Below are positions 46,017 to 56,225 of a stretch of DNA of 64,000 nt, piece by piece. The position numbers and the translations under genes were made by a program. Origin of the DNA: Onychomys torridus (Eukaryota > Chordata > Mammalia > Rodentia > Cricetidae); contig NC_050456.1 in the NCBI RefSeq assembly GCF_903995425.1, positions 82,745,795-82,809,794 of the forward strand, given 5' to 3'. The notes beneath the pieces were generated by a model, which was not told where the DNA came from, did no database searches, and saw only the letters and a list, made by a program, of their open reading frames with translations. Every line of letters begins with the position of its first letter. Position 1 is the stretch's first letter.

Positions 46017-46251
46017 CCTACCCACACTCCAGCAGAGCTCTTTTCCTACATAGTGGTCAGCCTGAGAAGGTGAGAAGCTTCTGACTTGTAAGGACAGGCT
46101 ACCTGAACTCTCTGTTTTGAATTTAAATTGGGAAGATAATGGCCCTGACACTGACAGTGCCAGCATACTTCAGTTATATCATCCTCAATTCTCTCTTTCT
46201 AGGAACCATCCTTCCTACCTCCCTCCAGCAGCCTCTCCCCACAGGAGTGCA

Positions 46252-46385
46252 GTGATACAGTGAAGAGCTTTGGAACCTCGGTTGCCTGGATTATAACTGT
46301 GTGTCTGCCTCTTATTAGTTGTGTCTGGAGAGAGTTACTTTCTACCTCGACATTCCTACTTCCTTGTCTGAAAAGTCAGGGTTTA
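46252..46385 (+). repeat. MIR SINE fossil
   Basis: 'gaagagctttggaacctcggttgcctggattataactgtgtgtctgcc', 'ttattagttgtgtctgg' and 'cttccttgtctgaaaag' follow MIR order. Confidence 0.7.
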
Positions 46386-47470
46386 AAATGGACATCAGCA
46401 CTCACTGGTGGCTGAGAGAGATGGCATTACAAAAATCCAGCAATGGCTGTCTTCATCCTACTCTGTGCTCTGGAAGGTGGCTTCTGGGACCCAGGGGAAG
46501 AAACTTTAAATATACAGGATGGAACAAGGGAGGAGAGATATGGAGGGAGAGCTGCAGGGTGGTGGTATTACCACCGGACATGCCTTTTTTCTAGATGAGC
46601 TTGGGTGGGCGGTACCTCTTTATTAATTTATTTTTGTGTGCTTTTTTTTTTTTTTTTTTCATTTCACAGATGGCTGCCAGGTGAGGACAGGATGAGGGAG
46701 AATGGACAAGACCAAATAGACTTCCCGAGGAGTGTGTCATGGATGTCCCCTATCTAGATTAGAGGAGGCCAGCATTGGGAAAGGGGCCAGGGTTGAAACT
46801 AGTGAATGAGTGGGATATGCTGACTGAGATGAGACTTCATGCCCTGTGACCCACAGATGACCAGGGTTACCCCCAAACTTACGTTCTACTTAGTGTATTT
46901 GGGTTTGTTGGAGATGATGGCAAGGACAGCCAAGTCAGCTGAAGGCAGAGTCAAGTCTGGGAAGACAGAGGAGATAGAAAGGAAATGTCAGAGTTCAAAC
47001 AAATTATGGGGAAGGTGACAGTCAACATCTTCTGATCTCATGTTTATTTGGATACAGTGTTTGCTCATGTGTCTGCAGTATTTGCTCATACATCAGGGTA
47101 AACTGCCAGAATGTGGTGTTAGTCTGAGGCCCCCAAAGCTTTGTTCAGAGAAACATCTGTAGCAGAAAAGTGGAGAACTCTGATGAGGGTCCAACTGCAA
47201 AGCAGAAGAGTGGGGAGGAAAGCTGAAGATGTGGTTGGAAGGACCTTTGAAAGCCGTGTAGACTGAAGGGGATTTGAAAACGACAGCAGGCAACCCTCTG
47301 GTCAGTCACCAGATGCAAGATGCCTAGGTTCCCTAGGAGTGAGCCTCCCCTTGATACTCTAGTCAACACAAAAGAGATGTGATGACTGTATTTTTTGCTG
47401 GTATCACCAGAAGGACCCAAAGGCCATCATTTTATTGAAAATTATGAACTAATGGAGTACAGTGTCCATA
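46386..47470. other. Unique sequence with a T-run
   Basis: T18 run at 46642-46659. Otherwise no recognised repeat. Open frames are under 95 codons. Confidence 0.45.
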
Positions 47471-47497
47471 AACACACACATACACACACACACACAT

Positions 47498-47562
<65 letters not shown>
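47471..47562. repeat. (CA)n(GA)n microsatellite
   Basis: CA-rich segment followed by about 29 GA units. Confidence 0.96.
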
Positions 47563-47566
<4 letters not shown>

Positions 47567-47772
47567 TGGGGCAAGGAAGCTGGGATCCAAATATCCCCTT
47601 TTTATTTCCAGTGACTTCCTTCCACTAGGCCCCACTGCCTAAGGGTCCACTTATATCATAATCTCCATTAGTGTATGGGCTTGTTAGGAGCCACTGAAGA
47701 ACCAAACCCATTTGCTTTATTCTAATGGCTTTCTTCTTCATTGTTTTACTCATACATACTTATACTCTTTAA

Positions 47773-48276
47773 TGTGGTGGTATTGTGTTCCCCAAAATAT
47801 TATGCACCCTAATAAATTTATCTGGGGTCAGAGAACAGACAGCTACTAGATACAGAGGCTAGAAAATGGTGACACTCATGCCTTTAATCCTAGCATTCCA
47901 GAGACAGAAATCTCTCTGGATCTCTGTGAGTTCAAGGCCACATTGGAAACAGCCAGGCATGGTGAGTCACATTTTTAATCCCAAGAAGTGAGCCTTTAAT
48001 CCCAGGGAGTGCTGGCAAAACCAGAAAGATATATAAGGCGTGAAGACCAGAAACTAGAAGCATTTTTGGCTGGTTAAGTAAGCATTTAGGCTTTGAGCAG
48101 CTCAGTTCACCTGAGATTCATTCTCAGTCTTCCAGCCTGAGAAACAGATCAGCTGAGAAAGTGGTGAGGTGAGGTAGCTGTGGCTTGTTCTGTCTCTCTG
48201 ATCTTCCAGCATTCACCCCAATAACTGGCCTCAGGTTTGATTTTTATTAATAAGACCTTTTAAGATTCCTGCTATA
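47773..48276 (+). mobile_element. Solo LTR with CTTTAA duplication and B1-like U3
   Basis: 504 bp from TGTGGTGGTATTG to ...GCTATA, flanked by exact 6-bp CTTTAA (47767-47772 and 48277-48282). U3 contains B1-like sequence ('catgcctttaatcctagc', 'tctctgtgagttcaaggcca') plus two further 'cctttaatccca' echoes. A TATA-like 'gatatataaggcg' lies near 48030. Its end pattern resembles the nested LTR at 10145-10599 (TGTGGTG... on the minus strand). Confidence 0.9.
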
Positions 48277-48918
48277 CTTTAATGTTGTTTCTGTTGCCCC
48301 TTTGTCTTTATAGAACATCATTTATGTTGAAGAAAAGTCCAAAATATGGTGGATTTTAGCAACAGTTATCCCAGGCTCATGCTTCTTCTTGTACTCATTT
48401 GCATTCCTACAGTTGCAAAACTTATTCTTTTGTTTTCTGATGACTTGTGTATCCCTTTCTTTGGGGACATAGATAACCTAACTTTTGCTCATTTTCTACC
48501 AAATTATTTGAGGTTCAAAAAATGTGTTCTAGGTGTTCATCTTCTACACCTTTTATGCTACCTGAGCATGTTCCCAATTGCTTTTCTCCTCTCTTATTTT
48601 TCTTTTCATTTCTTTTCAAGACAATATATACACATAGTTTAGTGAATAATAAGTCACAGTCAAAAGTGGATTTCTCTTGAGGGTCATGGAGTCATCACTT
48701 GGTTCTTCTCCAGCCTCTGGAGGGGGAGAGGAGGGTTTAACAGGTACTCACACAGTCGTGCACTCTTGCACATTCATAGAACAAGATACACTTACGGAAA
48801 TCTGCTGTGGCAGTGCCTCCTGCTTCTTGTGGTTTCCTCTGGTTTGCAGTGGTTTCTGGATGCTTGGGATATGGCTAAGGTGATGTTGAATTGTAATATG
48901 TTTTGTTTGGCTTAGTCG
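48277..48918. other. Unique sequence
   Basis: A 98-codon hydrophobic frame at 48346-48642 has no recognisable domain and no other gene signal. Treated as chance. Confidence 0.45.
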
Positions 48919-49140
48919 TGCTATGATTTGAATATGTTTTTTCTCCTCCAAAATGCATGTTGAAATTTAATCCTCACACATACTAATACAGGGACCAGCT
49001 GTGTCTAGATTCTGTCCACGTGAATCAGTTAATCCATTCATGTGATCAACAGATTGATTGGCTGATGAGTTAATGGGATGTCCTGAGAGTGGTCCTGTAT
49101 AAAGCCATTTAAGCCTTGTCTTTTGCATAGTGTCTTTCAT
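48919..49140 (+). mobile_element. MaLR-type LTR fragment (MLT1/MST-like)
   Basis: Starts 'tgctatgatttgaatatg...caaaatgcatgttgaaatttaatcc', the hallmark of MaLR LTR starts, and continues to 'tataaagccatttaagcc'. 3' part missing. Confidence 0.72.
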
Positions 49141-49282
49141 GATGTGATGGTCTTTGCCACTTTGGGATTCTGCCAGAAACAAGGCTGTCACCAGGTATGG
49201 TTCATCCTTGAACCAGACCATGAATAGAAACAAACCTCTGATCATCACATAGTATACAGTTTGTGCAATTGGCAACAGAAAA

Positions 49283-49757
49283 TGTCAAGGACCAAGATGT
49301 CAGGAACCAAACATGAACCATGGAAAAGTACTAGCTAAGCAAGAGAACAAGTCATAAGCCCACTGCCCCTTCCCAGAGTAGTAACACCCATTTACTAACC
49401 AGAGGCCCCCAAAGATAAGAGAACAACCCACAGTCAGGTGTCATGACAACCGAATGTAAAGAGCATTCCATGTTCATGTAGCCTAGCAACAGAACAAATG
49501 GCCCCTGACCAGTGACCTTAGCAGACTTCCTGCAGTCGCACATCCTGCACGTCTCCCACGTCTTGCACCCCTTCCACGTCCCTCCCCATTCCCTCCTTCC
49601 TGCCCCTTCCCCTCCTATGCTATATAAGCCTTATGGAGAAAAATAAAATCTGCAGCTTGATCAGAATCTTGTCTTGCTGTTGTCCCTTGTGTCCTCTGTC
49701 TCTTTCATTCGCTCCCACAGGTGGGTCACCCCCGTTGAAACCCTGCTGGCCGGGGCA
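49283..49757 (+). mobile_element. Solo LTR (ERV2-like) with AGAAAA duplication
   Basis: 475 bp from TGTCAAGG to ...CCGGGGCA, flanked by exact 6-bp AGAAAA (49277-49282 and 49758-49763). Core promoter and end signals are intact: 'gctatataagcc' at about 49619-49630, AATAAA at about 49642, then U5 with 'ttgaaaccctgctggccgggg'. CACGTG-like words ('ctcccacgtc', 'ttccacgtcc') occur upstream of the TATA box. Confidence 0.92.
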
Positions 49758-49763
49758 AGAAAA

Positions 49764-50154
49764 CACCACAGAGCACAACACAGGCAGTTTGTGGTCACTG
49801 CCATATGTGTGGTTACTGTTGGTCATCTTAGGTGGCATTGGAAATACTGCTTGTCACTGTACTGCACTAACACAGTGACTTACATTTTAGAACATGTCTC
49901 ACAGAAGGGGGAATATGTGGACAGTGGACAAGAGTCAGGGTTTGATATCTACAGAGCCAGAAACTATTCTACAGAAAGCCTTTCCGGTGAGCAGCCATGT
50001 AGATGATGACAGAAGACCAAGCTGTCATCCATGTCTAGGTAAAATGGAAGCTCTCCCACATCATCAGGTACCATAACTTCAATGTGCAATGCTTGCTACA
50101 AGGTGAACACAGCAGACACATTAGTTTATGGACATCTTCAATTCAAGAGTATTT
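49764..50154. other. Unique sequence
   Basis: Nothing recognised. Open frames starting in the LTR run into it without domains. Confidence 0.45.
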
Positions 50155-50167
50155 AAGATCATGGACT

Positions 50168-50331
50168 GGCCGGGCAGTGGTGGCGCCCGCCTGTAATCGC
50201 AGTACTTGGGAGACAGAGGGAGGTGAATCTCTGTGAGTTCGAGGCCAGCCTGGTCTACAAAGTGAGTTCAGGGACAGCCTCCAAAGCTACAGAGAAACTC
50301 TGTCTCGAAAAAAAAAAAAAAAAAAAAAAAA
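50168..50331 (+). repeat. B1 SINE, young, poly(A)
   Basis: 'ggccgggcagtggtggcgcccgcc' to 'gaaactctgtctcg' then a long pure A tail. Flanked by AAGATCATG at 50155-50163 and 50332-50340. Confidence 0.95.
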
Positions 50332-50465
50332 AAGATCATGTACTGCACAATAATTTTGAATTCTTTAAAACTTTGTTATTCAGATTTTGAAGATGACAAG
50401 GCATCTCCAAATTTTGCCATAAATTATATTAATTAAATGTATTATTAGTATCAAGTTGTGAAGGT

Positions 50466-50765
50466 TAAGAACACTTTATATTTAAAATATTATTTTATTT
50501 GTGTGAGTGTACATGCATGAATGTATGTGCATCACTAATGTGCAGATGCCCTCAGAGGCAAAAAGAGAGTGTAGAACTCCCTGGAGCTGGAGACACTTGT
50601 GTGCTACCCAGTGTGGGTGCTGAGGATTAGATTTGGGTATCCCATGCAAGAACAGTAAGCACTCTTTTTTTTTTTTTTTCTTCTTGAGACAGAGTTTTTC
50701 TGGGATTAAAGGTGAGCATGCCACCACCACAGACGAACAGTAAGCACTCTTGACTGCTGAGCCAT
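50466..50765 (-). repeat. B3-like SINE, antisense, split by a short B1
   Basis: 'gtgagtgtacatgcatgaatg', 'cagatgccctcagaggc', 'gtgggtgctgaggattagatttgggt' and 'actgctgagccattac' are the antisense B3 landmarks. It is split by the insert at 50666-50734. Confidence 0.72.
50666..50734 (-). repeat. Internally deleted B1, antisense, with 16-bp duplication
   Basis: A 69-bp insert: T run, 'gagacagagtttttc', then directly 'tgggattaaaggtgagcatgccaccaccac', so the central B1 portion is absent. Flanked by exact GAACAGTAAGCACTCT at 50650-50665 and 50735-50750. Confidence 0.9.
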
Positions 50766-50973
50766 TACAAGCCATGTGGCAAAGTATAGATAAGCAGAAA
50801 TGGGTTAATTTAAGATAGAAAAAGTAGATAACAAAAAGCCTGCCACAGCCATACAGTTTGTAAACAATGTAAGTTTCTGTGTGCTTTCTTGGTTGGGTCT
50901 AAGCAACTGTGGGACTGGCGGGTAAGAGAGATTTGTCCTGACTGGGCCAGGCAGGAAAACTCTAGCTACATCC
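50766..50973 (+). mobile_element. LTR 3' fragment, same family as 30770
   Basis: 'gccatgtggcaaagtatagataagcagaaatggg', 'gtttctgtgtgctttcttggttgggtctaagcaactgtgggac' and the end '...aactctagctaca' match the 3' half of the 30770 LTR. Confidence 0.75.
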
Positions 50974-51412
50974 ATCCCCTTGAATAAACTTTAAACTGCT
51001 AGTACCATGAAAATCAATTTCAGTCACCCCTGCTAAAGAAAGACTAAATTGTCTTTTGTTCCCACTAAAGGAAATAGTGTGAAACTTATGTATTAAAACA
51101 CCATAAAAATATATTATAGGGCTGGCTGTGACACAGTTAATTAATAATTAAAAAATTGTGTTTTCTCCCTTGTATTTCGTGATGCCATGGTATTCACACT
51201 GCTTTTACATTTTTAAGTATTTTTTAAAGTAATTTTAAGTAATTTTTCATTCTAAATGTTCATTTAATAATTATTTTTATTTATAAATTCATATTAATTT
51301 GTTTAAAGAAGATTCCCCTCCACCACATTATCTGAGTTCCAAGTGCCACACATTAGATGTGTCTATGGAAATGCTTTTATTATAATTTAATTTTTAAAGA
51401 TTTGTTTATATT
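50974..51412. other. A+T-rich unassigned sequence
   Basis: No recognised repeat or gene. Confidence 0.4.
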
Positions 51413-51575
51413 GGCCAGGTGGTGGTGGTGCACGCCTTTAATCTCAGCACTCGGGAGGCAGAGGCAGGTGGATCTCTGTGAGTTCCAGGCCAGCCTGTCT
51501 ACAGAGTGAGTTCCAGGACAGTCAAAGCTACACAGAGAAACCCTGCCACAAAAAAATAAAAATAAAAATAAAAAT
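51413..51575 (+). repeat. B1 SINE
   Basis: 'ggccaggtggtggtggtgcacgcctttaatctc' to 'agagaaaccctgccac', with an (AAAAAT)n tail. Confidence 0.94.
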
Positions 51576-51752
51576 GTTTTTATATTGTAAATATATTTTT
51601 TAAAATAAAGAAAATGTCTGTGGATACATGTTTGCACTGCCCTTCTCTGAACCACAGGTTGTAAGTAAAACCTACTGGTTATGAAGCTTAGAATCAGACC
51701 CAGAGCTTTATATTTTGAATTTGCTCCTACTTTTAAAATATTCCAAGAATAA

Positions 51753-51870
51753 TTTTTTTTTTTTTGATCTTTCGAAACAGGGTTTCTCTGTGTAGTTTTG
51801 GTGACTGTCCTAGATCTCGCTCTGTAGACCAGGCAGGCTGGCCTCAAACTCACAGAGAGCCACCTGGGCT
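51753..51870 (-). repeat. B1 SINE fragment, antisense
   Basis: T-run, 'gaaacagggtttctctgtgtag' to 'caaactcacagagagccacc'. The B1 head (first ~45 bp) is missing. Confidence 0.88.
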
Positions 51871-52897
51871 AAGTAATTTCTTAAATAAAAACAAAAGAAT
51901 TCCATGAGCCAGAAGAATTTCAAGTTTGCTTGGAGATGACTATCCCCATCTTGTTACATTAACCATGTCAACTGTCTTGTATCCTCAGACATTAAGTAGA
52001 CAGGAGGAAAACATGTTCTTTCGGTGTCGTTTAGCCTACTGAATGTGTCCACCACTGGGCTGTCTTTCTTGTTCTTTTCATCCTGAGGGGTATTGCATAC
52101 ACTCAAGCAGGTCACAGGTAACTGCTGGCTAAAGGAGTTGTGGGAACAGATATAATTCCACGCCTTCTGTTTGTGGTGCATGTAACACATCCCTACGGCT
52201 TTTAAACCTGGCTCTCCTTGACAAAGAGTTAAAAGAAGGGGCAGTGGACGGCAATTTCCGAAGGAAACCCCATTTACATAAGCTTTCTTCCATGAAAGAA
52301 AACCATGGCAAAACTGACTTTTTAAAATTGAGATAATTCGGGATGTCCAAACATTTATTGGGAGTCTTTGAGCCAACCTATGTGTCACCCAGGAAGCAAT
52401 GGCACTTCTGACACTACAGTGTTGTGGGAATTCCTTCCATTCAGCCAATGTCTTTGGGGTAGAAGCCCTAGGGCATGGTCTTGCCTTGTATAGAGCAGAG
52501 GAATAGGGGTCACACACTCTCAGACTGTTAGAGGAGAAGCAAGCCTTGTGATTAGTCCCCATTTGGGCAGGACAGTTGCCTCAGCAGGATCAACATTGGT
52601 GTCTTCCTTGTTCTGTATCAGTAAGTCTGTATTTCCATTTCACCCCTTAGTAAATTATTAAATAGACTTTTGTGGGTTCACACATTAGTGCAGTGCTCAG
52701 CAGCACTGTGAATACTACCACTACCCAGCTTCTACTTTCCAGTTGTGCTTGAATCCAGTTTATGACTGTTCACTACACATTCTTCCATTCTGTCTCTTAG
52801 CCAGCATGCTCACAATACTACAGAGGAAAAGGGGCTGGTTGATGTTGAGTTTTATATTTATTCATCCACTCATTTCTGAGCCAGTCCTGGTGAACAC
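51871..52897 (-). pseudogene. Probable 3' UTR of the Fgfr1op2 retrocopy, with a 202-codon open frame
   Basis: Continuous repeat-free sequence downstream (minus strand) of the degraded Fgfr1op2-like stop codon, so most simply the copied 3' untranslated region. It contains AATAAA on the minus strand near 52858 and 52353. A 202-codon open frame (51954-52562, minus), the longest in the window, has no domain I recognise and no homology to the parent protein. No A tail is identifiable at the left end before the B1, so the 3' limit is uncertain. Confidence 0.5.
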
Positions 52898-53520
52898 TCA
52901 GCTCTTCCTCAGACTCAGGTCACTGTTAGTCACTAATAATGACAGAGGTGTATTCTCTGACACTTCATCCTTCTGAAGGTCCAGGAAGGATTCTCAAGTG
53001 ATCCGAAGCCTTTGTTTTCCTGCTTGAGATGAAAACTGAGCTCCTGTTCCCTGCCACCCTGCTGCTTGTCAGTGTCAAGCTCCCCTCACTGCTGCTTCCA
53101 TCTCAGTGGTCTGGCCATATATGCTTGTGCCTTCTTAGAGTGTTGCTCTTTTATAACCAGGTTATCTTTTTTGCTAGCCATTTGCAATCGTAGCTTTCAT
53201 GTTTGAGTACTTGTTCATTTTTAGTTCCAAGGCAGACAGGAGCTCATCCAAGTCCAAGATTGTTCACAACTTTTTGTTCTCTGGTTGCAGTTATCTGATT
53301 TGTCTGTTTTCTTGATGGAGTCTCATAACGAGTGTGGACTGTGGCCAGTGTCTTGCAACTTCATTAAGTTCTGGGCTTTCTTCCTGATACTGATTCATTG
53401 CTTCCACTCTTGTTGAGAGCTCTGGTCTGCTCAGTGAGTGACTGCTGCATGGCCATGCTCTCTGAACTTCTCAACATGGGCTTTAGCATGATTGTATGCC
53501 TTCCCAATTGTGCGGCTCCT
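52898..53520 (-). pseudogene. Fgfr1op2: Processed pseudogene of Fgfr1op2 (FGFR1 oncogene partner 2)
   Basis: Read on the minus strand, one intronless stretch follows the parent coiled-coil protein almost end to end. An N-terminal 'IGKAYNHAKAHVEKFREH' is followed by 'QYQEESPELNEVARH', 'STLVMRLHQENRQIR', 'SALELKMNKYS', 'QTTEMEAAV' and the C-terminus 'VTNSDLSLRKS' before a TGA at 52898-52900. The start codon has become AGG, there are in-frame stops (for example after 'ENRQIR'), frame changes, and about 45 codons are missing before the 'QTTEM' segment. The remnant is 623 bp, where a parent of about 253 residues would need 762. The parent is a widely expressed cytoplasmic coiled-coil protein related to SIKE1; the match is clearly closer to Fgfr1op2. 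Lack of introns shows it arose from mRNA by L1. Confidence 0.85.
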
Positions 53521-53640
53521 TATAAGAGTTCAATAGGAGCATGGAGAGGGGAGCCTGGCTCTAGGACATGTTATTCCACACAGGCAGTCTCAATCTCCCT
53601 CAACCGTCAGGCACAGTGATGAGGACCCATGAGATGCAGG
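53521..53640. other. Sequence between retrocopy and LTR
   Basis: May hold copied 5' UTR. No end signal visible. Confidence 0.35.
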
Positions 53641-53990
53641 TGTTTGGGAGCCCACAGAGGTTTCCTAGTTAGATCTGAGCTTGCTTTACCCAGCAGGGCT
53701 GCATAAGAGGATGGATTGACCATGCGAGTAGTTACCAGGTGTTTGGAAGGGTCTGTACTTGGCTGTGCTAGGGGGAGGTCTTTTGCTCCACCCCTTGGCA
53801 TTCCTATAAAAAGCCCTTAGAAGAGCCAGAAGGGGCCAGTGGATAAGGATCCAGGCCTTCCAGAGGCTTTCCTGTGTTTCTGTCTGTCTGTCTGTCTGTC
53901 TGTCTGTCCCCTCTATATTTCTATCTAAATCTCTTATCTCTCACTCCTCAAGAGTACCCTAGGGAAAAAAGTAGGAGCAGGTCCCTGACA
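53641..53990 (+). mobile_element. Solo LTR, family A, with (CTGT)n
   Basis: 350 bp from TGTTTGGGAGCC to ...CCCTGACA, bordered by CAGG on both sides (53637-53640 and 53991-53994), a possible 4-bp duplication. TATA box 'ctataaaaagccc' near 53806. (CTGT)n at 53879-53909. Collinear with the LTR at 35511. Confidence 0.82.
53879..53909. repeat. (CTGT)n microsatellite within LTR
   Basis: About seven units. The sister LTR at 35750 has only 'ctatctgtttttctcccc' here, so the expansion is local. Confidence 0.92.
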
Positions 53991-54289
53991 CAGGTGCTCA
54001 GAGGACACTCTCCATTCCCTCACTTCACCTTCTCAGCCAGGAGTCAGCTGCTCTCATCCACATCCCAGACCAGGTCCTGATAAGAACCTCTACTAACCAG
54101 ATGGCCAAGCTTAGCCTCCACTTTCTTGTATATTCCTACTAGTTACTGAAAGAATTGGTATGTTCAGGGACTTGTGATATATTCTTCCTGAAAAGTTTTA
54201 GAATCCTTTTACACCTTGTCTTCTGACATTTTATAATGATTTAAAATTAGAAATTTCCTTTTTTGTTATTTTTGTTCTTATTTATATGT
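53991..54289. other. Unique sequence
   Basis: Nothing recognised. Confidence 0.4.
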
Positions 54290-54472
54290 ATATATGTGGG
54301 TGGACAGGTGCACATAAGTGCAGTGCTCATTGTGGCCAGAAGAGAGCACTGGATTCCTAGAAGACAGCGTTATAGTCAGTTCTGAGTTGCCCCATATGGA
54401 CACTGGGGACTATTCTAGGGTCATCTGGAAAAGAAGAAAGTGTATTTACAGATGAGCCATGAGCCATCTCTC
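54290..54472 (-). repeat. B3 SINE, antisense
   Basis: 'gtggccagaagagagcactggattcctag', 'ggtcatctggaaaagaagaaag' and 'gagccatctctccaccc'. Diverged antisense B3. Confidence 0.78.
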
Positions 54473-55939
54473 CACCCCTGAGTTAATAGATTCTTGGAGT
54501 TTGAATATTTGTATTATTTTCTCAAATATTATTAATGGAGTAGCCTTAATAATATTCTCCCCAGGGGCCCAATGGTGGGAAATTGAATCTATGTATACCA
54601 AGATCTATGTCCGTTTATTTTATTCCTTTATGACAAAATTCTATCTATATAATTTCAGCTCTGTCCTCACACTTAGCTCCTCTCTGTGCCCACTTTTCCT
54701 GTCCTCATAGTTTTAGTAAGCTCCTATGCTTTTGACTTCATCTTCATACTCTGTTCATCCTGCATCTTTCTCTCCTTGCTCTTTACTTCTGAGAAAACTC
54801 TACAAGAGATCTGCCTCACCCTCTACAGAATCTCTGACTTCCTCTCTTCTCTCTGGCCATGTGGTTCTGTCTACCATCTACAGAGAAACTGTCTTGTTCT
54901 CCTCACCACCAGGAATTCTGCCTCACTCCTTACTCCACCTGGATTTGCAAAAACCTCCTTTGTTTTCAGTCAATTGCTCTGGAAACCACTAGGCCTGAAG
55001 GTAAAGGATGGTCTGAGCTTCATCTGCACAAGAAACAAAGCTGTGCATCTAGGAGCCAGGTTGCCTTGAAGTTATACCTTAGTTCAGGAGCTTCAGGTGC
55101 CTGGCAGGTGATCTGGTAGCTATTCTGCTCCTCACTTATCCTTCAATGCTTTGTTTAGAGGCTGGCCCTATCTTTAGACGTAGCTAAAAGGGAATATTTG
55201 CAAAAGGCAGATACCCAATTCAAATGCCAAAAAGAGAGCAGGGAGCTTAGAGGCAGAAGACCTCTGAGTGACCTTATCCAAGTACTGACCTGAGCAGGAT
55301 GCTCACGCATACATGTTCTATGGGAATTATGAGCACAAGAAATTCATAACGAGGAGCAGCTGAATATTAAAGCTGAATAATACCAAATATTCTGTGACAA
55401 ATGGCTTTCCACTAGAAAAATGCCTTGAAATTTCTAGGTATAGCTTTAATACATAGCTGAATCTCTATAATATATTCTTGTGGCCCACAAGATTATTCAA
55501 TTCTAGATTGCTATCCCTCCCTCTTGTAACTATTGTCTATCATTTATCCATCACTCACCCACCTAATTTTGCTTTTCCTGTTTCCTCATTCTGAAATTCC
55601 TAATATTGAAACTTCTGCACTAATTCTACACATTTCTTCAGGTTTCATCTCTTTCTTTTTGCTCAACTACTTAGGAAATGTCTTGAGCCTTTCATTGCAT
55701 GTTTTATTTGAGTTATTATAATCTTGATTTCAAACAACTCTTCTTCTATTTGTGTTCCTTTTTCAAAGCACCATATTCTCAGATATGGGTCTGCTATTGA
55801 GACACTGGATGAGAAAGGGGGCCAAATTTTCAATGAGGTACCAGGCAGGGATTAAGCACCAATTAAACAAATGTGTAGGTCATCATTCCTGTTAATGTAA
55901 GTTTCTTAATTTTTTGGCTGTATTTTGTTTTATTCTTTA
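54473..55939. other. Unique, pyrimidine-rich sequence
   Basis: Three overlapping plus-strand frames (up to 127 codons) at 54686-55119 are open in different phases because of C/T-rich, stop-poor composition. None has a recognisable domain. Confidence 0.45.
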
Positions 55940-56138
55940 TTTTTATTTTAGTGTTTTGCCTGCATGCATGTCTGTGCACTTCGTTGTGTATCTCTGGGGG
56001 CCAGAAGAGTTTGCTGGATCACCTGGAACTCTAGTTACACAGGGTTGTGAGCCATGTTGTGGGTTCTGGGAAGGGAACTTGGGTCCTTTGCAAGACTGGC
56101 CAGTGCTGTTAACCTCTGAGGCACCTCTCCAGCTGTAC
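55940..56138 (-). repeat. B3 SINE, antisense
   Basis: 'gttttgcctgcatgcatg', 'ggggccagaagagtttgctggatcacc', 'ggaacttgggtcctttgcaag' and 'gaggcacctctccagc'. Confidence 0.85.
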
Positions 56139-56140
56139 TT

Positions 56141-56143
<3 letters not shown>

Positions 56144-56182
<39 letters not shown>
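56144..56182. repeat. Poly-T run (39 bp)
   Basis: Uninterrupted T39, the A tail of the short antisense B1 to its right. Confidence 0.96.
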
Positions 56183-56183
<1 letters not shown>

Positions 56184-56225
56184 AGACAGGGTACCACTCT
56201 GTAGCCTAGGCTAAGATGCAAAGCC
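56183..56225 (-). repeat. B1 3' fragment, antisense
   Basis: 'gagacagggtaccactctgtagcctaggct' is the 3' end of a B1. The rest is missing, so it is 5'-truncated. Confidence 0.7.

Noticed and set aside
51380..51853. 157-codon minus-strand open frame
   Set aside because: Its ends are read from two B1 elements and it shows no protein domain.
54686..55119. Overlapping frames of 127, 88 and 86 codons
   Set aside because: All three phases are open because the DNA is C/T-rich and poor in stop codons; no domain in any of them.
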